From assembly GCA_905221605.1 (NCBI GenBank), contig CAJNDS010000684.1, positions 25,876 to 89,875 of the forward strand: a stretch of 64,000 nt of DNA, read 5' to 3'. Shown piece by piece: positions 10,494 through 23,382 of the stretch. Within the stretch, counting starts at the first letter, position 1. Each line of letters starts with the position of its first letter. The DNA is from Symbiodinium natans (taxonomy: Eukaryota; Sar; Dinophyceae; Suessiales; Symbiodiniaceae). The notes under the pieces were generated by a model. That model saw nothing but the letters and a program-made list of their open reading frames with translations, was not told the origin of the DNA and did not search any database. The position numbers and the translations under genes were made by a program.

Positions 10494-10593
10494 NNNNNNN
10501 NNNNNNNNNNNNNNNNNNNNNNNNNNNNNNNNNNNNNNNNNNNNNNNNNNNNNNNNNNNNNNNNNNNNNNNNNNNNNNNNNNNNNNNNNNNNN
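10494..10593. other. Assembly gap (100 N)
   Basis: Exactly 100 undetermined bases. It falls inside a satellite hairpin, where assembly would be expected to collapse, so the true satellite length is unknown. Confidence 1.
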
Positions 10594-10967
10594 GCCCGGG
10601 CCTCCCCCCAATACTAAATCACGCGCCCGGCCCTCCCCCCAATACTAAATCACGAGCCCGGGCTTCCCCCCAATACTAAATCACGAGCCCGGGCTCGTAA
10701 TTTAGTATTGGGGGAATTTCTATTTCAAAGACTTCAAAGATTTCAAAGATTTCAAAGGTTGCAAAAGGCGGGGGAAACTCCCGGGAAGTTTCCCAAACCT
10801 TTTGCAACCTTTGAAATCTTTGAAATCTTTGAAATCTTTGAAATAGAAATTCCCCCAATACTAAATTACGAGCCCGGGCTTCCCCCCAATACTAAATCAT
10901 GAGCCCGGGCTTCCCCCCAATACTAAATCACGAGCCCGGGCTTCCCCCCAATACTAAATCACGAGCC

Positions 10968-10978
10968 CGGCCCTCACC
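10968..10978. other. LINE target-site duplication, left copy
   Basis: CGGCCCTCACC abuts the triplet tail of the LINE. The same 11 bp occur at 16115-16125 beyond the LINE 5' end, where the satellite resumes. Confidence 0.85.
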
Positions 10979-11145
10979 ATCATCATCATCATGACCTCAC
11001 TCTGAAAGAGCGTCGCGGTCCGCCTCGAACTGGCGCTGCGCGTGTGTTACTGCCGCTCTGCGGTGCCACGCGCGCTGCCTCTGAGGCCAAACGCCAAGAA
11101 GGCCTGAAGCAGCCCCTGGGGCCCAATGCTTCAGGCTGCAGCATC

Positions 11146-14100
11146 CTAGCGGGATTGATGGCGCGCTCTGCGCTGCTCATCTCTGAAGAACTGGGCCTGT
11201 GCCAGCACTTCTTTTATGAGCCGTCGAACAAGAAGCTCCCTCCACATGTTGGGGATTCTGGCTCTTTCCCGCTTGGATTTTGCCTTGCCGGACAGTGCAC
11301 ATATTGGGAAAGTAGGCGTGACTCCATTGCTGTGTTGTTGCCACATCCACTTTAGACCCTCCCTGCAAACAGCTCTTTTTCTGACGTGCTGCAACAAGGA
11401 AACCCTACAAGAGAACTTAAACCCACAACAAGGACAAGTGACACCGGTCGGATTATACGCTTCAATGTCCAAGAGCGCATCTTCGGGGTTAGGGTCTCTG
11501 TGCGTGTGCACACGTTTCTGGTGAAAACGAAGCCACCGTTGGTCCAGAAACTTAGAAGAACAGTCAGGACAAAACACGTCCCTGTCAAGCGTCTCCCAGT
11601 TCCTAAACGATAAGCATCTGGCCAACAGCTTCTGGCGAGAGGCTTCACTGAGCCGAGTCAGATGCTGGAAAATCTGTTCGGTCTGCTGTGCAGGAAGATC
11701 AGGGCCCAAAACGGCTTTGACCTGACCCAGATCCCTTTCCCAGAGCAAGTGCCATGGACTGCGCGGGGCTTGGTCTTCAAAGTCAAAGATGCCAGTAATG
11801 AGACCCCAAACCTGAGGAGGACCACCAAGCTTACTAGCAACCAACCACGACACTCTAGCCACAACCAGCTGCGACTCAACAGTGTGAACCCCTAGCCACT
11901 CTCGCAGTCTCTCAGACGTGGGCCGGTCTCTGTACTTTTCAGGCCCGGCGGGGAGCTCGTGACAAAAGCAGTGCAGTCTCCAGAGGAAAACGTTCTGCTG
12001 CCTTTCGAGTTTGGCCGTTTCGCTTTTGGTCAAGGCATAACATTCAAGGGCCCCCACCAAGTGACACCTGACAAGCGAAGCATACAGAACTTTCAGCGTC
12101 TCAGGTTTCAGACCTCGATTCTTCCAAACCCTTGCGGCCAAACTGTTGAAAGCAGCACGGGCGCAGCGAAGTCGGTGATCAATTTCTCGCCGGTTTGAGT
12201 GACTGTTGTCTAAGTGGTCACCCAAATACTTGACGCTATCTTGAACTTTCACAGTGCCCTGCCGATTAGGGAGACGGTCGGAGTAAGCCGAATCATCCCG
12301 AAGCCTTTCAGCCCCAGCCCCATTGAAACGCCTAACTCTCTCAAACTTCTCAACGTTTGGCAGCAGACCTTCTCCCTCAGCGACCTCACAAAAATCCCGC
12401 ATTTCGGTCACCACATGCTGAGTAGGGCATAAGACAATGCTAGCAACATCATCAGCGTACACAGCGTCAGTGAGATCGTAATTCTTGTCGGCGGCAGCAG
12501 CATTGCCCGTGGGGTGAGTGAGGCTTGCTTGGCTGTTCGTCCTAACACAGACACTAGGAACACCAGAACCGGCCAACCTCCTAAGCCTACGTTGTTTCAG
12601 GGCTCTGAGAGTACGATTCATGGGACCCAAACTAAGCATAGCACTCTCCCTCCCTCCTTGGACGACTCCTTTTAGGACCTGCTGGTATCGGGTGTTGCTG
12701 GAACCATACTCATAGCACGACTTGTTAAGAGTAGCCTCAAAAACCTTGATGTCACTAACCCCCAACCCAGCATCCTGAAGATCCCGAATGAGGTCCGAGC
12801 GATCGATCATGTCAAAATATTTTGTTTGGTCGTACAGCACCAATTCCCAAGACTGTTTTGCCTTGGTGAGGCGCCAAAGAGTATGCCTGACTACAAAGAT
12901 TGCATGTGTACGGCTACTGCCTGCCCTATACCCATAGTGCCAATAATCAATAGCACTGCGTTGAAGAAGTTTGAGTCTCGAAGCATAGACGCCTATGATG
13001 ACTTGGAAAAGGTGATGACGCAATCCTATCCCCCTGTAAACATCACGATCATGGATATCACCCTTCTTCTTCCATATCCAAACCATCCTAGGGTCTCTAA
13101 GCTCACTAGGGACACAGACACAAGCTTCTTCGTCGTCGTGGTTATCCACGATGTGCTGGGCAAACTTCATCAGCAGGCATCGCATTGGAGCATCTCCTGC
13201 TTTTAGCAGAGCTGCTCCTGGGCCGTCGGGCTTGGTTGCTTTGCCGACACGCATGGCTCCAATGCTTTTTTGGATTTCCTGGGCAGTTGGGGGATTAGCA
13301 AGATGACCCTCGAGCCTGCATCGCCCCGATTGTCGCTCACAGCTAGAAACTTCTCTGCCTCCGAACACCCGCAAACCGTGCTGGAGCCACGCCTGCTGTT
13401 CAGCTTCTGAAGTCAAGGCAGCTCTGCCGGAGTCAAGCTGCACGTAAACCTTTGGAGAACGCACTTTCCTGCCACTCAAACGCCGCTCAATTGCATAGAG
13501 CCTTCGAAAATCATTGCTCTGCGCCGCACATTGAGCTTCCTTTCCCAGTTCTTCGATCCAGCATGTCTTGTCAAGCTTCACTGCTTGACGAACTTTGCGA
13601 TTCACTTCTTTCAGCGCAGCTTGATGTGCTAGAAAGGACTGGTGAGCTGCTTCATTTGCGGTATCAGCATCAAAGGCTTCTCTAGCTTCGCGCAGCGATC
13701 TAAGACATTGGGCCTTTTCATGAATGAGATCCTTCGTCTGCGAGGTGATGTACGGCTGGCGGATGCCGTCATCAGGCTTGAAGAAATGCTTTTGCTGCAA
13801 AACTTGAAGCTGCTGTTTCAACCATTCCCAATGTTCAGTGACCTCTCGTTGGTGTTCATCTTGCTCCTTGCACAATCTCTCCAGATCCTGTCTGAAGAGT
13901 TGGAGGACCACTGGGTCTCTGAGAGCCTCCCAGTTCCATCTCACGCCTTGCCGCTGAGGAGCTGTTTTTGGCTTCTGGCAGCTCACTTTAGCAAGAACTG
14001 GCACGTGATCTAGTCTTCCATCCGAGCGAAGGTGTACTGGCCATTGTGGCTGAGTCCGGGCGCGGCATACCGCTTGGGTGTCCCTGCAGTCAATCGCAAG

Positions 14101-15108
14101 GAAGTCAATCTGACGTGATTGTTCTTGGCCATTTCCATATGTGTAGCAGGTGCTGAGGTGTGGGTCCCGGAAATGAGTATTGGCTAGCCGCAACGTCATT
14201 GCTTCGCAAATGTCCAGTAGAGCCTGTCCGTTTGCAGAGGGCTGGCCTTCTGGAGCCTGGGCCCACTTACCTGAACATGGCTCGCATTTGCAGACTGTGC
14301 CATTGTTGTCGATGCCCAAATGTTTTGTTGCTCTCGCGGGCAGCGCTTCCATGGTGCTCTGCAGGAGATCGTAAAACTTAGTCCTGACCTCCTCTGAGTC
14401 CCACTCTCCTGGAGCATACCCCGATCCGTAGACATCATGTCTATTCGAAGCTTTGATCTCCAAAAACATGAGCCTTTCTGAAATGTTATGCACAGTAACA
14501 TCGCCTGCATGCCTGTTTTTGCGAACCATCACGGCCACTCCTGCTGCATATCCTGGCCTCCATTTTGAGGCTCCGTGCTTGTAAATGACGTAGTGCTCGC
14601 CAACCGTCTTGCTTGTACCAGTCTCCATGGTCCCCTGCAGCATCGCGACGTCCACCTTGTTCTCAAAGAAGACGCTTTCTAGGAGGAACCACCTGCCTGC
14701 ACTCTTGTTGCTGCAGCTGTCTTCTTTTGCTGACAGCACGTTGAAGGAGACAAGTGTTTCGAGGTGTCTACGTGCCTGCCCGGGTCTTTTCTTCACAGCA
14801 CGGCCTTCTGGGTGAGATGAAGGCGTCCTATCTTGATGCGGTAAGGAAATGCCAGGAAAAATCTCATGCCAGTTGCTTTCTGAAACTTGGCGACCTCTAA
14901 TTTGGACTGCTTGTCCACCTGCTGCGGCATAAGCTGCTCTGCGAATGCTTTGCTTTCGCACTCCACGCAGTGCTGTCCGAGTTCTTGGCGGTATCACCTG
15001 ACTGCCGTTTTCGCCTCCCGAAGAAGAAGGCTCCATCCGCGCGTCAGGCAGCGCGGAAACGCTCGGCTCTGCCACATGGCAGCGCGGACTTGCGACCGCA
15101 CAAGCCAT
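11146..15108 (-). CDS. LINE ORF2: APE-like endonuclease, reverse transcriptase, zinc fingers
   Basis: Drives target-primed reverse transcription. The frame is open from 16092, but the stretch upstream of about 15200 overlaps ORF1 and looks non-coding. I start at the ATG at 15108 (about 1320 aa); 15036 is an alternative. In this numbering the APE-type endonuclease is at about 119-377 (SFNVLS near 121, GIDNNG with D267, QIDFLAID, LDHVPVL with D367-H368). At the usual LQE-T catalytic glutamate it reads LQGT (G159). RT is at about 607-972: fingers block GKATKPDGPG, motif A LYDQTKYFD (D760), motif B VVQGG, catalytic YADD at 884-887, and KYLG. Two C-terminal fingers follow: C-X2-C-X12-H-X4-H (1180-1201) and C-X2-C-X12-H-X6-C (1225-1248). 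The frame is offset by -1 relative to ORF1. RT assignment is firm; activity is unproven. Confidence 0.85.
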   Translation of the reverse strand: MACAVASPRCHVAEPSVSALPDARMEPSSSGGENGSQVIPPRTRTALRGVRKQSIRRAAYAAAGGQAVQIRGRQVSESNWHEIFPGISLPHQDRTPSSHPEGRAVKKRPGQARRHLETLVSFNVLSAKEDSCSNKSAGRWFLLESVFFENKVDVAMLQGTMETGTSKTVGEHYVIYKHGASKWRPGYAAGVAVMVRKNRHAGDVTVHNISERLMFLEIKASNRHDVYGSGYAPGEWDSEEVRTKFYDLLQSTMEALPARATKHLGIDNNGTVCKCEPCSGKWAQAPEGQPSANGQALLDICEAMTLRLANTHFRDPHLSTCYTYGNGQEQSRQIDFLAIDCRDTQAVCRARTQPQWPVHLRSDGRLDHVPVLAKVSCQKPKTAPQRQGVRWNWEALRDPVVLQLFRQDLERLCKEQDEHQREVTEHWEWLKQQLQVLQQKHFFKPDDGIRQPYITSQTKDLIHEKAQCLRSLREAREAFDADTANEAAHQSFLAHQAALKEVNRKVRQAVKLDKTCWIEELGKEAQCAAQSNDFRRLYAIERRLSGRKVRSPKVYVQLDSGRAALTSEAEQQAWLQHGLRVFGGREVSSCERQSGRCRLEGHLANPPTAQEIQKSIGAMRVGKATKPDGPGAALLKAGDAPMRCLLMKFAQHIVDNHDDEEACVCVPSELRDPRMVWIWKKKGDIHDRDVYRGIGLRHHLFQVIIGVYASRLKLLQRSAIDYWHYGYRAGSSRTHAIFVVRHTLWRLTKAKQSWELVLYDQTKYFDMIDRSDLIRDLQDAGLGVSDIKVFEATLNKSCYEYGSSNTRYQQVLKGVVQGGRESAMLSLGPMNRTLRALKQRRLRRLAGSGVPSVCVRTNSQASLTHPTGNAAAADKNYDLTDAVYADDVASIVLCPTQHVVTEMRDFCEVAEGEGLLPNVEKFERVRRFNGAGAERLRDDSAYSDRLPNRQGTVKVQDSVKYLGDHLDNSHSNRREIDHRLRCARAAFNSLAARVWKNRGLKPETLKVLYASLVRCHLVGALECYALTKSETAKLERQQNVFLWRLHCFCHELPAGPEKYRDRPTSERLREWLGVHTVESQLVVARVSWLVASKLGGPPQVWGLITGIFDFEDQAPRSPWHLLWERDLGQVKAVLGPDLPAQQTEQIFQHLTRLSEASRQKLLARCLSFRNWETLDRDVFCPDCSSKFLDQRWLRFHQKRVHTHRDPNPEDALLDIEAYNPTGVTCPCCGFKFSCRVSLLQHVRKRAVCREGLKWMWQQHSNGVTPTFPICALSGKAKSKRERARIPNMWRELLVRRLIKEVLAQAQFFRDEQRRARHQSR

Positions 15109-15200
15109 CTCGGCAACGAAAGTGTCATGAAATTGCTGGCTGCTGGGAGTGAACTTCTCAGTCTTCTTTCGAAGTCTGGCTCTTTGGTACCGCAGTGCTC

Positions 15201-16052
15201 TTACTTTCTTCCCCGCTTGCCATCCTTCATGGGCGTCTGCTTGGACAGATCGTCTTCGAGCTCTTCCTCCTCTTGTGCCTCTGCGTCCTCTGTTGGCGCA
15301 GCGACGCTGCCCCAATGTGCCACCATCCCCGCAACCTTCTTGAGATTGCGATCTTCGCGTGGAACACCTTTCCTCACACTCACCAGTCCAAACACTGCAT
15401 GTAGTGGCTGGGCGTACGTGAGCATGAAGTCGCGCAGCTTGCTGCCCTCCAAACCAGACTCGTAGATCACGCTCCATCCCCACGGTTTGTCCTCTGTCAT
15501 CTTTCGCTTTGACACTGGCCTGCAACTTTGCACGCACTCCGTCATGGGCCTTTCGTGAATGCTGTTGAGGTACTGTGTCACTGTTTCCACGGTCTGAGAC
15601 TCGTCTGAAATATTGAGGAATTGTTTTAATGCTTTGAACTGCGGATGTCTTCTCATCTGTTCGCCTTGATCTGGATTTGCGCTGTTCATAGCCTCCATGT
15701 TTGCCTGAAGAATGAGTGCATGTACCACGTGGCCATGCCCACCCATAGGATGAGGCCCCTGCTGAGGCTTGGCTTCCTTCCACATGTTGTGCGCTTCTGC
15801 GGCCATCTTCTTGAGCTTGTTGTCTTGAATCCATATGATTACTTCCACTGCGGCCTCTACTCGATTCAAGCGATGCCCTTGCTGCACAATGACCTGGCTG
15901 TGCAAGCTCTGTCCTTCTTCCAGTCGGCGGAGTCTTTCTTCGACACTGAGGCTGGAGGATGCAGGATTCTGGAGCTTGGCCTTTTTGCCGTCGTTCGGTG
16001 GAGGTTGGGAGGATCTTTGGAGCTTTGCGAGTGCAGACTGACCAGTGGCCAT
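15201..16052 (-). CDS. LINE ORF1 protein, 283 aa (coiled coil)
   Basis: The first ORF of the LINE, presumably an RNA-binding/assembly protein as in other two-ORF LINEs. Residues about 36-95 are rich in heptad-like Leu/Val/Ile with Glu, Arg and Gln (VEERLRRLEEGQSLHSQVIV) and should form a coiled coil. Residues 254-283 are strongly acidic and then end in a basic KRGRK tail. I see no CCHC knuckle or recognisable RRM. A second frame is open over the same DNA (the upstream part of the ORF2 frame), but its translation is dominated by Arg, Ser, Gly and His and looks like a shadow. I therefore favour this frame as ORF1. The start is the first ATG in frame, 62 nt inside the element. Confidence 0.65.
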   Translation of the reverse strand: MATGQSALAKLQRSSQPPPNDGKKAKLQNPASSSLSVEERLRRLEEGQSLHSQVIVQQGHRLNRVEAAVEVIIWIQDNKLKKMAAEAHNMWKEAKPQQGPHPMGGHGHVVHALILQANMEAMNSANPDQGEQMRRHPQFKALKQFLNISDESQTVETVTQYLNSIHERPMTECVQSCRPVSKRKMTEDKPWGWSVIYESGLEGSKLRDFMLTYAQPLHAVFGLVSVRKGVPREDRNLKKVAGMVAHWGSVAAPTEDAEAQEEEELEDDLSKQTPMKDGKRGRK

Positions 16053-16114
16053 GAACTAGCGCGAGGAGTACTAGTAATCTACCCACTGACATTGCCTTTG
16101 ACAGCCTGAGCCTT

Positions 16115-16125
16115 CGGCCCTCACC
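16115..16125. other. LINE target-site duplication, right copy
   Basis: CGGCCCTCACC, identical to 10968-10978 and followed immediately by the satellite word CCAATACTAAATCACGAG. Confidence 0.85.
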
Positions 16126-18787
16126 CCAATACTAAATCACGAGCCCGGGCTCGTAATTTAGTATTGGGGGAATTTCTATTTCAAAGACTTCAAAGATTTC
16201 AAAGATTTCAAAGGTTGCAAAAGGCAGGGGAAACTCCCGGGAAGTTTCCCAAACCTTTTGCAACCTTTGAAATCTTTGAAATCTTTGAAATCTTTGAAAT
16301 AGAAATTCCCCCAATACTAAATTACGAGCCCGGGCTTCCACCCAATACTAAATTACGAGCCCGGGCTTCCCCCCAATACTAAATCACGAGCCCGGGCTTC
16401 CCCCCAACACTAAATCACGAGCCCGGCCCTCCCCCCAATACTAAATCACGAGCCCGGGCTCGTAATTTAGTATTGGGGGAATTTCTATTTCAAAGACTTC
16501 AAAGATTTCAAAGATTTCAAAGGTTGCAAAAGGTTTGGGAAACTTCCCGGGAGTTTCCCCCGCCTTTTGCAACCTTTGAAATCTTTGAAATCTTTGAAAT
16601 TTTTGAAATAGAAATTCCCCCAATACTAAATTACGAGCCCGGGCTTCCACCCAATACTAAATTACGAGCCCGGGCTTCCCCCCAATACTAAATCACGAGC
16701 TTGGCCCTTCCCCCCAATACTAAATCACGAGCCCGGGCTTCCCCCCAATACTAAATCACGAGCCCGGGCTCATGGGGGAATTTCTATTTCAAAGATTTCA
16801 AAGATTTCAAAGATTTCAAAGGTTGCAAAAGGCGGGGGAAACTCCCGGGAAGTTTCCCAAACCTTTTGCAACCTTTGAAATCTTTGAAATCTTTGAAATC
16901 TTTGAAATCTTTGAAATAGAAATTTCCGCCGGGCTTCCCCAATACTAAACCACGAGCCCGGGCTTCCCCCCAATACTAAATCACGAGCCCGGGCTTCCCC
17001 CCAATACTAAATCACGAGCCCGGGCTTCACCCCTAATACTAAATCACGAGCCCGGGCTCGTAATTTAGTATTGGGGGAATTTCTATTTCAAAGATTTCAA
17101 AGATTTCAAAGGTTGCAAAAGGCGGGGGAAACTCCCGGGAAGTTTCCCAAACCTTTTGCAACCTTTGAAATCTTTGAAATCTTTGAAATCTTTGAAAGAG
17201 AAATTCCCCCAATACTAAATTACGAGCCCGGGCTTCCACCCAATACTAAATTACGAGCCCGGGCTTCCCCCCCAATACTAAATCACGAGCCCGGGCTTCC
17301 CCCCAACACTAAATCACGAGCCCGGCCCTCCCCCCAATACTAAATCACGAGCCCGGGCTCGTAATTTAGTATTGGGGGAATTTCTATTTCAAAGATTTCA
17401 AAGATTTCAAAGGTTGCAAAAGGCGGGGGAAACTCCCGGGAAGTTTCCCAAACCTTTTGCAACCTTTGAAATCTTTGAAATCTTTGAAATAGAAATTCCC
17501 CCCTTGCTTCCCCAATACTAAACCACGAGCCCGGGCTTTCCCCCAATACTAAATCACGAGCCCGGGCTTCCCCCCAATACGAAATCACGAGCCCGGGCTT
17601 CACCCCTAATACTAAATCACGAGCCCGGCCCTCCCCCCAATACTAAATCACGAGCCCGGCCCTCCCCCCAATACTGAATCACGAGCCCGGCCCTCCCCCA
17701 AATACTAAATCACGAGCCCGGGCCTCCCCCCAATACTAAATCACGAGCCCGGGCTCGTAATTTAGTATTGGGGGAATTTCTATTTCAAAGATTTCAAAGA
17801 TTTCAAAGATTTCAAAGGTTGCAAAAGGCGGGGGAAACTCCCGGGAAGTTTCCCAAACCTTTTGCGACCTTTGAAATCTTTGAAATCTTTGAAATCTTTG
17901 AAATAGAAATTCCCCCCGGGCTTCCCCAATACTAAACCACGAGCCCGGGCTTCCCCCCAATACTAAATCACGAGCCCGGGCTTCCCCCCAATACTAAATC
18001 ACGAGCCCGGGCTTCACCCCTAATACTAAATCACGAGCCCGGCCCTCCCCCCAATACTAAATCACGAGCCCGGGCCTCTCCCCAATACTAAATCACGAGC
18101 CCGGCCCTCCCCCCAATACTAAATCACGAGCCCGGGCTTCCCCCCAATACTAAATCACGAGCCCGGGCTCGTGATTTAGTATTGGGGGGATTTCTATTTC
18201 AAAGATTTGAAAGATTTCAAAGGTTGCAAAAGGTTTGGGAAACTTCCCGGGAGTTTCCCCCGCCTTTTGCAACCTTTGAAATCTTTGAAATGATTGAAAT
18301 CTTTGAAATAGAAATTCCCCCCGGGCCTCCCCAATATTAAATCACGAGCCCGGCCCTCCCCCCAATACTAAATCACGAGCCCGCGCTTCCCCCCAATACT
18401 AAATCACGAGCCCGGCCCTTCCCCCCAATACTAAATCACGAGCCCGGGCTTCCCCCCAATACTAGATCACGAGCCCGGGCTCGTAATTTAGCATTGGGGG
18501 AATTTCTATTTCAAAGATTTCAAAGATTTCAAAGGTTGCAAAAGGTTTGGGAAACTTCCCGGGAGTTTCCCCCGCCTTTTGCAACCTTTGAAATCTTTGA
18601 AATAGAAATTCCCCCAATACTAAATTACGAGCCCGGGCTTCCACCCAATACTAAATTACGAGCCCGGGCTTCCCCCCAATACTAAATCACGAGCCCGGCC
18701 CTTCCCCCCAATACTAAATCACGAGTTCCCCCCAATACTAAATCACGAGCCCGGGCTCGTAATTTAGTATTGGGGGAATTTCTATTT
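16115..18787. repeat. Satellite array, right part (30-bp unit plus hairpins)
   Basis: Same satellite as 9459-10978. Long hairpins lie at about 16162-16312, 16471-16621, 16774-16922, 17069-17206, 17367-17499, 17768-17911, 18178-18318 and 18492-18615. Each arm contains AGTATTGGGGGAATTTCTAT, one to four TTTCAAAGA units and GGTTGCAAAAGG. The array ends abruptly inside a hairpin arm at 18787. The number of TTTCAAAGA units varies between arms and copies. Confidence 0.95.
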
Positions 18788-19299
18788 AGGAGGAGTCATG
18801 TTATGGGACGCCCCATTAAGCAAAACAATTGGGAGGATGTCTGAGGAAAGTTTCTGTTCAAAAAGATTGAAAGGTCCACAGGAATGAACTTAACCATGCA
18901 TGTCTGTTTCAGGTGTTTGAAGGGTCCGTCTGTTTCAACAAGCCACACAAGTAGGAGGAGTTATGGAATGCCCCGCAAATTAGAAGTATGCCCACCAAGC
19001 AAAGCCCTAGGCACCCCTAGACCCTAAACCCTGATTAATATTCATATGAATTTCAACTTTCGTTTGGTTATTCGTATAGGCAAAAGCAGTCTTGTTAACT
19101 TATTGAATTTTTGAAAAAAAAACAACTAAGTGACTGTCCTAGCAGAGCTGCCATGATGAAAACGTTGCTCTTTCGGACCCTTCCTTTTCGTTGTACAAGT
19201 TCTCCGCACTCCCAGCCGCGAAAGGGCAGAACTTTGTTAACACCATTATGGCTTTGTACAACAAATGCCATGGAAACGGAAGGGACAGGGGATAAACTT
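18788..19299. other. Unique spacer with a short direct repeat
   Basis: Non-repetitive DNA between the satellite and the CT-rich tandem repeat. The words AGGAGGAGTCATGTTATGGG at 18787 and AGGAGGAGTTATGGAATGCC at 18953 form a diverged direct repeat of about 35 bp. I see no gene. Confidence 0.6.
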
Positions 19300-23090
<3,791 letters not shown>

Positions 23091-23321
23091 TGAGAAAGCG
23101 ACGAGAGGCCAAGAGGAGGGGGGTGACTCGCTATTGTGTTACTTCATAGTTGTTTCATTTTTCTTGAAAAAGAGAAAGGCCCCCTCCGACTTGTTTCCAA
23201 GGATGAGTGAGTTTGCTAAGCCAAACCCAACTCTGACATGCTTCAGGCATAGAGCATTCAATGGTTTTAATAGGGAAAGAAGGACAAGACCTCACATTAT
23301 ACCTAAAGGTCCATGGCACAT
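23091..23321. other. Unique spacer
   Basis: Non-repetitive sequence between the CT-rich repeat and a telomere-like array. An open plus frame runs on from the repeat, but I see no support for a gene. Confidence 0.5.
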
Positions 23322-23382
23322 AAACCCTAAACCCTAAACCCTAAACCCTAAACCCTAAACCCTAAACCCTAAACCCTAAACC
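23322..23382 (-). repeat. Interstitial telomere-like array (CCCTAAA)n
   Basis: Eight or more perfect C-strand units. Confidence 0.9.

Larger units (their letters stand above)
9459..10978. repeat. Satellite array, left part (30-bp unit plus hairpins)
   Basis: Tandem copies of a ~30-bp unit (ACTAAATCACGAGCCCGGGC followed by TTCCCCCCAAT, with a GGCCCTCCCCCC variant), punctuated by long inverted repeats around 9643-9790, 10054-10190 and 10706-10856, plus one cut by the assembly gap. The same satellite resumes at 16115 after the LINE. Frames across the hairpins give FQRFQRFQ or FEIFEIFE peptides and are not genes. Confidence 0.95.
10979..16114 (-). mobile_element. Full-length-looking LINE retrotransposon inserted in the satellite
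   Basis: A 5.1-kb non-LTR element on the minus strand. Its 3' end (left) is a short run of ATG/GAT triplets (10979-10993 region) in place of poly(A). An 11-bp target-site duplication, CGGCCCTCACC, flanks it at 10968-10978 and 16115-16125; both copies are satellite-derived, so the element landed in the satellite. It has a short 5' leader (16053-16114), ORF1 (15201-16052), ORF2 (11146 to about 15108) and a 3' untranslated part (10994-11145). Both ORFs are open, which suggests a young copy. Confidence 0.9.

Noticed and set aside
9459-10978. CRISPR-like array (repeat of about 30 bp)
   Set aside because: There are no unique spacers; units are contiguous satellite copies in a eukaryotic genome.
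13978-14754. LINE endonuclease region as a separate host exonuclease gene
   Set aside because: It is in frame with, and continuous with, the RT, inside one element bounded by a target-site duplication.
15109-16092. N-terminal 328 codons of the long LINE frame as part of ORF2
   Set aside because: The translation is dominated by Arg, Ser, Gly and His and overlaps ORF1, which has a credible coiled coil in another frame.
10023-18685. Many 60-90-codon frames reading FQRFQRFQ or FEIFEIFE
   Set aside because: Translations of the hairpin satellite, present on both strands because it is palindromic.
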